Origin: Promicromonospora soli
Lineage (GTDB): Bacteria > Actinomycetota > Actinomycetes > Actinomycetales > Cellulomonadaceae
Reading direction: 5' to 3'
Length of the DNA: 64,000 nt
NCBI RefSeq assembly: GCF_014653785.1
Contig: NZ_BNAS01000005.1
Span: 394,211-458,210 of the forward strand
Shown here: piece by piece, positions 54,411-62,282 of the stretch
How the letters are laid out: the number at the start of each line of letters is the position of its first letter
How positions within the stretch are numbered: the stretch's first letter is position 1
The notes under the pieces: generated by a model
Seen by the model: only the letters and a program-made list of their open reading frames with translations
Told to the model about the DNA's origin: nothing
The model's database searches: none
Position numbers and translations under genes: made by a program

Positions 54411-55526
54411 ATGACCGAGACAACGGAGATCCGCAAGGGCCTGGCCGGCGTCGTCGCCGATACGTCGGCGATCTCGAAGGTCAACCCCGAGACCAACTCC
54501 CTGCTGTACCGGGGCTACCCGGTGCAGGAGCTGGCCGCGAAGAAGACGTTCGAGGAGGTCGCCTACCTGCTCTGGCACGGCGACCTGCCGACGTCGGCGC
54601 AGCTGAGCGAGCAGACGGCGACCGAGCGCGTGCATCGCGAGCTGCCGGACAACGTCCGCGACGCGATCCTCGAGCTGCCCACCGACTGCCACCCCATGGA
54701 CGTGTGCCGCACCGCGGTCTCGATCCTGGGCGCGCACGACCCGCAGGCCGAGGACTCCTCGGTCGAGGCGGAGCTCGCCAAGGCGCTGCGGCTGTGGGCG
54801 GTCCTGCCCTCCGTCGTCGCGCTGGACCAGCGCCGCCGCCGCGGCCAGGATCTCGTGCCCCCGCGCGAGGACCTCGGCTACTCCGCGAACTTCCTGTGGA
54901 TGGCGTTCGGCGAGGAGGCGGAGCCCGCCGTCGTGCAGGCCTTCGAGGCCTCGATGGTCCTGTACGCGGAGCACTCGTTCAACGCGTCCACGTTCACCGC
55001 GCGCGTCATCACCTCGACGCTCGCCGACCTGCACTCCGCCGTCACGGGCGCCATCGGCGCCCTCAAGGGCCCCCTGCACGGCGGCGCGAACGAGGCCGTG
55101 CAGGCCACGTTCGAGGAGATCGGCTCGGCCGACAAGGCCGAGGCCTGGCTCGACGAAGCCCTGGCGAACAAGAAGAAGATCATGGGGTTCGGCCACCGGG
55201 TCTACAAGCACGGCGACTCACGCGTGCCGACCATGCGGGCCGTGCTCGCCGACCTCGCCGAGCACTACGGCCAGACCGACGTGCTCGACCTGTACAACAC
55301 CCTCGAGAACGCCATGGCGAGCCGCAAGAACATCAAGCCGAATCTCGACTACCCGGCCGGCCCGGCGTATCACCTGATGGGGTTCGACACGAACATCTTC
55401 ACGCCGCTGTTCGTGGCCTCCCGCATCACGGGCTGGACCGCGCACGTCATGGAGCAGCGGGCCGCGAACTCGCTGATCCGCCCGGTGTGCGAGTACGTGG
55501 GGCCGGAGCAGCGCGAGGTCCCCTGA
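54411..55526 (+). CDS. prpC: 2-methylcitrate synthase
   Basis: Condenses propionyl-CoA with oxaloacetate, the entry step of the methylcitrate cycle. The citrate-synthase motifs are present: LYRGYPVQELA, LYAEHSFNASTFTARV (His), GPLHGGANEAV (His) and MGFGHRVYKHGDSR (His/Arg). 371 residues, typical of the PrpC-type short citrate synthases. AAGGAG is eight bases before the ATG. Because all three cycle-specific enzymes are adjacent, methylcitrate synthase is favoured over the TCA enzyme. Confidence 0.94.
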   Translation: MTETTEIRKGLAGVVADTSAISKVNPETNSLLYRGYPVQELAAKKTFEEVAYLLWHGDLPTSAQLSEQTATERVHRELPDNVRDAILELPTDCHPMDVCRTAVSILGAHDPQAEDSSVEAELAKALRLWAVLPSVVALDQRRRRGQDLVPPREDLGYSANFLWMAFGEEAEPAVVQAFEASMVLYAEHSFNASTFTARVITSTLADLHSAVTGAIGALKGPLHGGANEAVQATFEEIGSADKAEAWLDEALANKKKIMGFGHRVYKHGDSRVPTMRAVLADLAEHYGQTDVLDLYNTLENAMASRKNIKPNLDYPAGPAYHLMGFDTNIFTPLFVASRITGWTAHVMEQRAANSLIRPVCEYVGPEQREVP

Positions 55527-55553
55527 CGAATACGCAGGGCGCCTGTTCCCAGG

Positions 55554-55575
55554 TCCTAGGGGTCACCCCCTAGGA
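55554..55575. promoter_or_regulatory. Palindrome TCCTAGGGG-TCAC-CCCCTAGGA between prpC and crp
   Basis: A perfect 9-bp inverted repeat with a four-base centre, 28 bases after the prpC stop and 156 bases before crp. It could be the prpDBC terminator (no T tract follows) or an operator for crp. Confidence 0.5.
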
Positions 55576-55730
55576 TTCATGGACGGGCGTCCTACTACGC
55601 ACCGGGCAAGGCCGATATCCCGCGTGATGCAGACGATCGCTGCGGGCCGTACGCCACGCGGACGCCACGAGAGAGACCGATGATCCGGCAATCCCGTGAC
55701 ATTGAGGCAGACTGAGAGGTGGAAAAGACT

Positions 55731-56444
55731 ATGGACGAAAGTCCCCGACACGTGAGGACACCACTGGTGGACGACGAAGTCGTACTCTCTGCCCCCCTCT
55801 TCGCGGACATGGAAGGCGAGGAGACGCGCGCGCTCTTCGAGTCCATGGTGCCCGTGGAGCTGGTCCGGGGTGACGTGCTCTTCCGCGAGGGCGAACCGGG
55901 CGACCGGCTCTACGTCATCGCGCAGGGCAAGATCAAGCTGGGTCGCCGGTCGAGTGACGGCCGCGAGAACCTGCTGTCGATCCTCGGTCCCGGCGAGATG
56001 TTCGGTGAGCTCTCCCTGTTCGACCCGGGTCCCCGCACCGCGTCCGCCTCGTCCGTGTCGGACTCCGTTGTCTACGAGCTGCGTCACGAGTCGCTCGTGA
56101 AGTGGATCGCCGACCACCCGGGCGTCGCCACCCAGCTGCTGGGCGCGCTTGCCCGCCGCCTCCGCCGCACCAACGAGACGCTCGCGGACCTCGTGTTCTC
56201 CGATGTCCCGGGTCGCGTGGCCAAGGCCCTGCTGGACCTGTCGACCCGCTTCGGCGAGCCCAACGACGACGGCATCCGCGTGGCGCACGACCTCACGCAG
56301 GAAGAGCTGGCGCAGCTCGTCGGCGCCTCACGCGAGACCGTGAACAAGGCCCTGGCCGACTTCGCGACCCGCGGCTGGGTCCGCCGCGAGGGCCGGGCCG
56401 TGGTGCTGCTGGACCTCGACCGCCTGGAGCGCCGGGCCCGCTGA
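55731..56444 (+). CDS. crp: Crp/Fnr family regulator (actinobacterial Crp/GlxR type)
   Basis: A global cAMP-type regulator of about 237 residues. The cyclic-nucleotide domain has VRGDVLFREGEPGDRLYVIAQGKIKLGRR and GPGEMFGELSLFDPGPRTASA (phosphate-binding cassette). The helix-turn-helix reads LTQEELAQLVGASRETVNKALADFATRGWV. The ATG at 55731 has GGAAAAGACT in front; a GTG at 55719 is an alternative. It is convergent with the metallophosphoesterase gene through a strong hairpin. In many actinobacteria it also lies near nth and a PBP gene. Confidence 0.92.
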   Translation: MDESPRHVRTPLVDDEVVLSAPLFADMEGEETRALFESMVPVELVRGDVLFREGEPGDRLYVIAQGKIKLGRRSSDGRENLLSILGPGEMFGELSLFDPGPRTASASSVSDSVVYELRHESLVKWIADHPGVATQLLGALARRLRRTNETLADLVFSDVPGRVAKALLDLSTRFGEPNDDGIRVAHDLTQEELAQLVGASRETVNKALADFATRGWVRREGRAVVLLDLDRLERRAR

Positions 56445-56450
56445 GCCCTT

Positions 56451-56488
56451 CGCCGAAGTAGAACTCTGGCCAGGGTTCTACTTCGGCG
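56451..56488. terminator. Strong convergent terminator with CGCCGAAGTAGAAC arms
   Basis: A perfect 14-bp inverted repeat (56451-56464 with 56475-56488), with a loop that is itself the palindrome CTGGCCAG. The stop of the metallophosphoesterase gene is in the right arm. Confidence 0.85.
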
Positions 56489-57416
56489 ACGCGGTCAGCG
56501 TCAAGAGCGTCGCCTCCGGGCGGCACGCGAAGCGGACCTGGGCGTAGGGCGAGGTTCCGGCGCCCGCGGAGACGTGCAGCCAGGTCGAGTCCTCGCCGCC
56601 CTCGCGGTCGGGGCGAGCGCCCGGCCAGCCGTGCAGGCCGGACGCCCTGCGGCGATCCAGGTCGCAGTTCGTCACGAGCGCCCCGTAGAACGGCAGGCAG
56701 AGCTGCCCGCCGTGCGTGTGTCCGGCGATGATCGCGTCGACGCCGTCGTCCTTCAGCTGGTTCAGGACCCGCTTGTACGGCGCGTGCACGACGCCGAGGC
56801 GCAGCACGGCGTCCTCCTCACCAGGCGCGCGACCCGGCTCGGGCATGATGTCGCGGTCGAGGTGCGGGTCGTCCATGCCGACGAGGCCGATCGTGCGGCC
56901 GTCGCGCAGCTCGACGAGGCCCCGGCTGTTGTCCAGGTCCACCCAGCCGGCGTCGGTGAACGCCTTGGTGAGGGACTCCGTGGGCAGGGCCACCTTGTCC
57001 TCGCGCACCACACGGGCATCCGGGAGCAGGTAACGAGCCGGGTTCTTGAATGTCGGCGCGTGGTAGTCGTTCGAGCCCATGACGAACGCGCCGGGCACGT
57101 CCATCAGCTGGCCCAGGACGTCGAGCAGCGGGGCGAGCGACTTCTCGTGCCCGAAGTTGTCCCCCGTGTTGATCACGAGGTCGGGCTCGAGGGCGGCCAG
57201 CGACCGGACCCAGGCCTGCTTGGTGCGCTGGCTCGGGGTGAGGTGCAGGTCCGAGACGTGGAGCACCCGGATCGGCCGCTGCCCTGGAGGCAGCACCGGC
57301 ATGGTCGCCCGCCGCACACGGAAGAGCTTGGTCTCCAGATGCGCGTAGGCCAGCCCTGCGACCACAACGCCCCCGGCGATCCCTAGCGCCTTGCCGACGT
57401 TACCCAGCGTCCCCAT
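56478..57416 (-). CDS. Membrane-anchored metallophosphoesterase (YkuE-like)
   Basis: A 312-residue calcineurin-type phosphoesterase. An N-terminal membrane span (IAGGVVVAGLAYAHL) precedes the metal motifs HVSDLHLTP, NTGDNFG, GSNDYH (GNH variant), GVVHAPY and GHTHGGQL. The last motif and overall order match YkuE/UDP-diacylglucosamine-pyrophosphatase-like proteins, but the substrate is unknown. The gene lies three bases after the stop of the PBP gene and is probably co-transcribed with it. Confidence 0.9.
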   Translation of the reverse strand: MGTLGNVGKALGIAGGVVVAGLAYAHLETKLFRVRRATMPVLPPGQRPIRVLHVSDLHLTPSQRTKQAWVRSLAALEPDLVINTGDNFGHEKSLAPLLDVLGQLMDVPGAFVMGSNDYHAPTFKNPARYLLPDARVVREDKVALPTESLTKAFTDAGWVDLDNSRGLVELRDGRTIGLVGMDDPHLDRDIMPEPGRAPGEEDAVLRLGVVHAPYKRVLNQLKDDGVDAIIAGHTHGGQLCLPFYGALVTNCDLDRRRASGLHGWPGARPDREGGEDSTWLHVSAGAGTSPYAQVRFACRPEATLLTLTASPK

Positions 57417-57419
57417 GGA

Positions 57420-59816
57420 TCAGTCGTTCCCGTTGTTGCCGCCGCGATTGTCGCCGCTGTCGCCGCCATCGGTCGTGGCGTCACCACCGGAGTCGCCGCC
57501 GCTGTCGCCGCCGTCGCCGGAGTCGCCGCCGCTGTCGCCGGAGTCACCGCCGTCGTCGCCACCCTTGTCGTCCTTTTCCGGCTTCGGAGGAGCCGGCGCC
57601 TTGCCGACGAGGTTGGGGTCGGGAGCGGGGAAGGCGACCTTCGGCAGGTCGGCGACCGCAAGGTCCATGTAGCGACGCCACGTCGGCGCGGCGATCGTGC
57701 CGCCGTACATCGGACCGGCCTCGGGTGAGCTGTCGTACCAGGTCTGCGCCGGCAGGAACACGTTCATGTGCGGGACGTTGCCGCTGGCCTCACCCACCCA
57801 GACCGACGTGGAGAGGTTGGGCGTGTACCCCGTGAACCAGCTCTGCATCGCGTCGTTCGTCGTACCGGTCTTGCCGGCCACCGGGCGCCCGTCCGCAAGC
57901 CCGGGGCTCAGCTGCCATGCTGTGCCCCACGTCGGCGGCGACTGGAAGACCTTCGTCATCGCGAAGGCAACCGTGCTGGCGACGTTGGGCTCGAGCGTCT
58001 GCCTGCAGTCCGCGGACGGCACCTTCAGCTTCTTGCCGTCCGTGTCCTTGACCTCGAGGATCGCGATCGGGTCGCAGTAGGTACCACCTGAGGCGAATGT
58101 CGCGTACGCCGATGCCTGGTTGATCGGTGTCGAGGCCTGCGTCCCGAGGGTCATCGACGCCAGCACGTCGATGTCACGCTGCTCGGGTTTGTCGATCGTC
58201 CGGAAGATTCCTCCCGCGCCCTCGTGCGTCATGCTTGACGTCATCGGCCGGAAGCCCACGTCCCATGCCGTCTTCTGCACGTTGCAGAGGTCGAGCTGCT
58301 GCGACATCCGGGCGTAGACCGTGTTCAGCGACTGGAAGGTGCCCTGGAGCACGCTCACCGTCCCGCTGGCGGACCCGTCGACGTTCGACACGCCCCAGTT
58401 CTGGTTCGTGAAGGCGTGGACGCAGCCATCGGCCTTGAAGCTCGTCTCGTTGGCCGAGAAGCCGTTGGCGCTGACCGGGTCGTAGAGCTGCCGCCCGCTG
58501 CGCAGCCACTCGGCGAGGACGAACGGCTTGAAGTTGGAGCCCACCTGGAACCCACGTGAGTTCCCGTGCATGTAGTCGGCCGAGTAGTTTTGCGCCGTCG
58601 TGCCCGGAGTCGACTCCGCTCTCGCGTTGTACGGGATGTTCTGCGCCATCGACTTGATCTGCCCGGTGCCCGGCTCGACAGACGTGACTGCCGCCTCGAG
58701 GTCGTAGCCGTTGTCGCCAGGAACCGCCGCGACGATCGTCTTCTCGGCGGCCCTCTGCATCTTCAGGTCCAGCGTCGTGACGATCCGCAGGCCCCCGCGG
58801 TACAGGAGGTCATAGCGGTCGGTCTTTGTCTCCCCGAACTCGGGGCTGGCCATGATCTCCTTGATCACGTAGTCGCAGAAGGAGGCGGCGCCGCCCGCGG
58901 CGTCGCAGCCGACCTCGATGGGCTGGACGTCGAGAGTCGCCGACAGCTTCGTCGCCATCGCCTCGTCCCGCTCCTCCGTGGAGATGTAGCCGAGCTGCCA
59001 CATCTTGCCGATCACGAGATTGCGACGGACCACGGCTTCCTTGGGGTTCTCCACCGGGTCGAACTGGCTGGGCGCCTTGGTGATGCCGGCGATCGTGGCG
59101 GCCTCGACGACGGACAGGTCCTTCGCGGACTTGTCGAAGTAGTGCTGCGAGGCCGTCTCGACGCCGTAGACGCTCACGCCGAACTGCGCGATGTTGAGAT
59201 AGCCCTGCAGGATCTCGTCCTTGGACATCTCCTTCTCGATCGCGATCGCGAGCTTCGCCTCGCGGAGCTTTCGCGTGAGCGAGTCCTCGCGGGCCTCCAG
59301 GACGCCGAAGGTGTTGCCGGACCGGTCGGCCTCTTCGATGAGGACGTTCTTCACGTACTGCTGGGTGAGCGTCGACGCACCCTGCGTGTCACCGCCACCG
59401 AAGTTCTGCAGCGCGGCGCGCGAGATGCCCTCGGGGTCGACGCCGCCGTGCGTGAAGAAGCGCTCGTCCTCGATGGCGATCACGGCGTTCTTCATGTGGT
59501 CCGACACCCTGTCGAGCGGCACGACGATGCGGTTCTGCGCGTAGAACGTGGCCAGCTTGGTCTTGTTGTCGCTCGCGTAGATCTGCGACTGCTCGGACAG
59601 CGGCCCCGGAACAAGCTCGTCGGGCACTTCTTCGAAGATCTCGACGCCCGTGTCGACCGTGGTGTCCACACCCGCAGCGAGCGGAATCACCAGTCCCGCC
59701 GCGATCACGCCACCAGCACCAGCGGTGAGCACGAATGCGAGGAGGAGTCCGATGAGCTGTGCCGCGGGAATGGTCCGAGTGATCCGGCGCGGCACGCGAG
59801 GGTTCGCCATGGCCAT
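57420..59816 (-). CDS. ponA: Class A penicillin-binding protein (transglycosylase-transpeptidase)
   Basis: A 798-residue bifunctional peptidoglycan synthase. Residues about 20-50 are the membrane span. The glycosyltransferase GT51 domain has IEDERFFTHGGVDPEGI, GASTLTQQYVKN and REAKLAIAIEKEMSKDEILQGYLN. The transpeptidase has GSNFKPFVLAEWL (SxxK), SLN (SxN) and AGKTGTTNDAMQSWF (KTG). The C-terminal 55 residues are Gly/Asp/Ser repeats (GGDSG units), likely disordered. The ATG has TAACCT six bases upstream. Confidence 0.95.
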   Translation of the reverse strand: MAMANPRVPRRITRTIPAAQLIGLLLAFVLTAGAGGVIAAGLVIPLAAGVDTTVDTGVEIFEEVPDELVPGPLSEQSQIYASDNKTKLATFYAQNRIVVPLDRVSDHMKNAVIAIEDERFFTHGGVDPEGISRAALQNFGGGDTQGASTLTQQYVKNVLIEEADRSGNTFGVLEAREDSLTRKLREAKLAIAIEKEMSKDEILQGYLNIAQFGVSVYGVETASQHYFDKSAKDLSVVEAATIAGITKAPSQFDPVENPKEAVVRRNLVIGKMWQLGYISTEERDEAMATKLSATLDVQPIEVGCDAAGGAASFCDYVIKEIMASPEFGETKTDRYDLLYRGGLRIVTTLDLKMQRAAEKTIVAAVPGDNGYDLEAAVTSVEPGTGQIKSMAQNIPYNARAESTPGTTAQNYSADYMHGNSRGFQVGSNFKPFVLAEWLRSGRQLYDPVSANGFSANETSFKADGCVHAFTNQNWGVSNVDGSASGTVSVLQGTFQSLNTVYARMSQQLDLCNVQKTAWDVGFRPMTSSMTHEGAGGIFRTIDKPEQRDIDVLASMTLGTQASTPINQASAYATFASGGTYCDPIAILEVKDTDGKKLKVPSADCRQTLEPNVASTVAFAMTKVFQSPPTWGTAWQLSPGLADGRPVAGKTGTTNDAMQSWFTGYTPNLSTSVWVGEASGNVPHMNVFLPAQTWYDSSPEAGPMYGGTIAAPTWRRYMDLAVADLPKVAFPAPDPNLVGKAPAPPKPEKDDKGGDDGGDSGDSGGDSGDGGDSGGDSGGDATTDGGDSGDNRGGNNGND

Positions 59817-59822
59817 GAGCCC

Positions 59823-59828
59823 AGGTTA
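59823..59828 (-). promoter_or_regulatory. -10 box for leaderless ponA
   Basis: TAACCT on the minus strand, six bases before the ATG of ponA. Confidence 0.5.
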
Positions 59829-59911
59829 CGGGCTGTCCCTGACAGGGCGCGTCGAAACCAGGCCGCACCCGTGTGCAGGTCTCGTGCGGAATCGCCGTCG
59901 CCGATCGGGGC

Positions 59912-59917
59912 TAGCAT
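59912..59917 (+). promoter_or_regulatory. -10 box for leaderless DUF4177 gene
   Basis: TAGCAT seven bases before the ATG at 59925. The divergent ponA box lies 84 bases away. Confidence 0.5.
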
Positions 59918-59924
59918 CGACGCC

Positions 59925-60092
59925 ATGGCAACGAAGTGGGAGTACGCGACGATCCCCCTCCTCATTCACAACACCAAGGCGATCCTCGACCAATGGGGCT
60001 CGGACGGCTGGGAGCTCGTGCAGGTGGTTCCCGGGCCTGACGGCACCGGGCTCGTCGCCTACCTGAAGCGCCCCACGGGCGGTGATGCATGA
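59925..60092 (+). CDS. DUF4177 small protein
   Basis: A 55-residue protein: a beta strand (KWEYATIPLL), a helix (AILDQWGSDGWELVQVV) and a closing strand (LVAYLKRPTG), which is the DUF4177 pattern. Its stop overlaps the start of the RidA gene (ATGA), so the two are coupled. Function unknown. Confidence 0.85.
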   Translation: MATKWEYATIPLLIHNTKAILDQWGSDGWELVQVVPGPDGTGLVAYLKRPTGGDA

Positions 60093-60556
60093 GCCACGAG
60101 CAGCGCCTCGCCGAGCTGGGCATCAAGCTCCCCGCGGTAGCGGCACCGGTCGCGGCGTACGTGCCGGCGGTCCAGACCGGCCGCTACGTCTACACGTCCG
60201 GGCAGCTGCCCTTCTCGGAGGGCGCCCTGCCGGCCACCGGCAAGGTCGGCGACGGCGAGGGTCTGGTCTCGCCCGAGGACGCCGCGGGCTACGCCCGCAC
60301 CTGCGCCCTCAATGCACTGGCAGCCGTCCGGTCGGTGACCGGGTCCCTCGACTCGATCTCTCGCATCGTGAAGGTGGTCGGCTTCGTCGCGAGCGACCCG
60401 TCCTTCACCGGCCAGCCCACCGTGATCAACGGGGCCTCCGACGTGCTCGGCGAGATCTTCGGCGACGCCGGCCGGCACGCCCGCTCCGCCGTCGGCGTGG
60501 CGGTCCTTCCGCTGGACTCTCCGGTCGAGCTGGAGCTCGTCGTCGAGCTGGCGTAA
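60089..60556 (+). CDS. RidA family protein (enamine/imine deaminase-like)
   Basis: A 155-residue YjgF/YER057c/UK114 protein. It has VYTSGQLPFSEGALPATGKVGDG, RTCALNALAAV, RIVKVVGFVASDPSF and the C-terminal ARSAVGVAVLPLDSPVELELVVELA. RidA proteins hydrolyse reactive 2-aminoacrylate; the RidA-subfamily Arg in the C-terminal motif is R-S-A-V-G, as in actinobacterial paralogues. It is followed by a hairpin and the tRNA-Pro gene. Confidence 0.9.
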   Translation: MSHEQRLAELGIKLPAVAAPVAAYVPAVQTGRYVYTSGQLPFSEGALPATGKVGDGEGLVSPEDAAGYARTCALNALAAVRSVTGSLDSISRIVKVVGFVASDPSFTGQPTVINGASDVLGEIFGDAGRHARSAVGVAVLPLDSPVELELVVELA

Positions 60557-60567
60557 CGCCTTCGCTC

Positions 60568-60623
60568 CGGCCCGGAACGGGCGTGACCGGACCCACTCTG
60601 GATTCGGTTTCCGTTCCGGGCCG
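60568..60623 (+). terminator. Hairpin after the RidA gene
   Basis: CGGCCCGGAACGG (60568-60580) pairs perfectly with its reverse complement at 60611-60623 across a 30-base loop. It lies between the RidA stop and tRNA-Pro. Confidence 0.55.
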
Positions 60624-60688
60624 TGCGTCGGCTATTCTGAGCAGGCTTCCGCGGAAAGGCTTCGTGCCTGATGCGCGGTGGACTCCAT

Positions 60689-60767
<79 letters not shown>

Positions 60768-60770
60768 GAA

Positions 60771-60811
60771 AAGGCCCTCTGACCAGCAGAAATGCTGTGT
60801 CGGAGGGCCTT
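60771..60811 (+). terminator. Terminator of tRNA-Pro
   Basis: AAGGCCCTCTG...CGGAGGGCCTT hairpin followed by a short T run. A slightly diverged copy follows the right att repeat at 62206-62246. Confidence 0.85.
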
Positions 60812-60846
60812 GCCGTTTCTCTAGAGCTTCCCGCTGTTAGCCCGCC

Positions 60847-60867
60847 GGGGGACTAACTGAGGGACTA
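60847..60867 (+). promoter_or_regulatory. Putative integrase arm-type sites, left end
   Basis: GGGGGACTA (60847-60855) and GAGGGACTA (60859-60867) form a direct repeat with 12-bp periodicity, 80 bp inside the left att core. The second copy overlaps the stop codon of the integrase remnant. Confidence 0.55.
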
Positions 60868-61287
60868 GGCGCTCTTCGGTCCCTCGGCTTCCTGCACCCC
60901 GAACAGCGGTTGCATGTGCCAGCCCGGGCCGACCTCCTCGACCGTGAAGACTCGATCCATGACGGTCGCGCCGGTCTCGATCACCGGCCGCAGCTCGTGC
61001 CGGTAGACCTTCTCCGTGACCGCCGTGCCGGAGTGCCCGAGCACGCGAGCAATCTCTTCCAGGGGCACCTTCTCTTCCGACATGATCGAGGTGAACGAGT
61101 GCCGCAGTTCGCGCGGCGCCCACTCGCCGGGGACGATGCCGGGAACGAGCCGCAGCGCACTACGCAGAGCCCGCCGGACGTTGGCGGCGTCATGAGCAAG
61201 GATCTGCGCCCGGTCCTGCGGAGGTACGAGACCGCACTGCGCAACATCGTTGATGCTCAACGAATTATTGACGGCTTGGGTGCGCAA
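60865..61287 (-). pseudogene. Tyrosine integrase, C-terminal fragment
   Basis: An open frame of about 140 codons. The last 85 residues match the end of a tyrosine recombinase catalytic domain: APRELRHSFTSIMSEEKVPLEEIARVLGHSG has the H-x-x-R box (RELRHS) and the second His (GHSG), and VTEKVYRHELRPVI carries the nucleophilic Tyr. The N-terminal arm-binding and core-binding domains and the first catalytic Arg are gone, about 280 residues in all. The first 40 codons do not match. It reads towards the tRNA, as integrases at tRNA sites usually do. Confidence 0.8.
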
Positions 61288-61484
61288 GTAGACGACGCTA
61301 GGAATGCCAACGGTTAGCGCCCCCTCCTCGACGACCTGTCGTTCAGTTCAAACGCGGCGCCCAGGTCGGTGACCAGTCCGTGAGCCAGCAGCGTGGACCG
61401 ATGCCGGACGCCCACTGCGCACGCGCCGATACTCGGTAATCACCGGGCTGCCCTGCGCCTCGATCTCACGCATCGCCGTCGGCC

Positions 61485-61490
61485 TAAACT
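61485..61490 (+). promoter_or_regulatory. -10 box for the element's cargo gene
   Basis: TAAACT seven bases before the GTG at 61498, compatible with a leaderless transcript. Confidence 0.45.
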
Positions 61491-61497
61491 TGGACGG

Positions 61498-61950
61498 GTG
61501 AACCGCGACAGCCCGTACTACGTGCCGCGCTCCAAGGCCCGGCTGGTCCACCGCGGCACCTCGCGCGAGGGCGGGGTGCCGATCGGCCGCCGACAGCCCG
61601 ACGACGGCCGCGCGGAGCTCGAGGTCACCTGCGCGGTGTGCGCGCAGGCGGTACCGGTCGCCGTCCTCAGCGTCCGCGCCATCCGCCGGCACCGGGTCCG
61701 GCTCGTGCTGCTGTGCTTCGCCGCGGCCGTCGGGCTGGCCGCGGCCGGGGCCGCCACCTTCATCGCCGGCGCGAAGACGGCAGGCTTTCTCGTGGGGGCC
61801 GGCCTGATGGTTCCGCTGGTCGTCCTCATGGAGGGTACCCTCACCCTGGACGACGGGGTACGGGTGCTGGAGAAGCCGCGGCGGCACGAGATCGACCGGC
61901 CGGGCTGGGACAACATCGACAGCGGCGGCATGGAGGGCGACGCCGGATAG
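61498..61950 (+). CDS. Small two-span membrane protein carried by the element
   Basis: A 150-residue protein. The N-terminal 55 residues are polar, with a short CAVC pair (ELEVTCAVCAQAVPV) resembling half of a zinc ribbon. Two adjacent membrane spans follow (LVLLCFAAAVGLAAAGAATFIAG and TAGFLVGAGLMVPLVVLM), then a polar tail. I do not recognise a family. A GTG start is inferred from the TAAACT box; the next in-frame ATG is far inside. It is the only intact-looking gene of the element. Confidence 0.6.
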   Translation: MNRDSPYYVPRSKARLVHRGTSREGGVPIGRRQPDDGRAELEVTCAVCAQAVPVAVLSVRAIRRHRVRLVLLCFAAAVGLAAAGAATFIAGAKTAGFLVGAGLMVPLVVLMEGTLTLDDGVRVLEKPRRHEIDRPGWDNIDSGGMEGDAG

Positions 61951-62154
61951 TGGCGCGGGCGCGGATCCGCACGGTGCAACTACAGCAACTTAGTTGTCGA
62001 GGGTGTGCCGGCTCAAGTCCTCCTAGGGGGCAGCGATCCGCCAACGCCGAGGGACCAACTGGGGGACTACGGGCTGAGCCTCGGCAGGATGCCGCCAGAC
62101 GAACTGGGACGGTCTCTAAAGGCTTGAAGTCCCATCCAGACAGCCCCGAGTGCC
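61951..62154. other. Non-coding right part of the element with arm sites and a tRNA-like scrap
   Basis: No gene is visible. GGCTCAAGTCCTCCT at 62008-62022, after a CAACTTAGTTG palindrome, looks like the T-arm end of a decayed tRNA, perhaps from another att site. The arm-type repeats at 62049-62069 are in this segment. Confidence 0.4.
62049..62069 (+). promoter_or_regulatory. Putative integrase arm-type sites, right end
   Basis: GAGGGACCA (62049-62057) and GGGGGACTA (62061-62069) have the same 12-bp spacing and orientation as the left pair, 86 bp from the right att core. Confidence 0.55.
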
Positions 62155-62201
<47 letters not shown>

Positions 62202-62205
62202 TGAA

Positions 62206-62246
62206 AAGGCCCTCTGACCAGCATAAACGCTGAGCCGGAGGGCCTT
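62206..62246 (+). terminator. Duplicated tRNA-type terminator beside attR
   Basis: AAGGCCCTCTGACCAGCA...CCGGAGGGCCTT hairpin, a diverged copy of the terminator behind tRNA-Pro (changes are mostly in the loop). Confidence 0.75.
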
Positions 62247-62282
62247 TCGGCATTAACCCCTGGCAGACGTGCATCATGGGGC

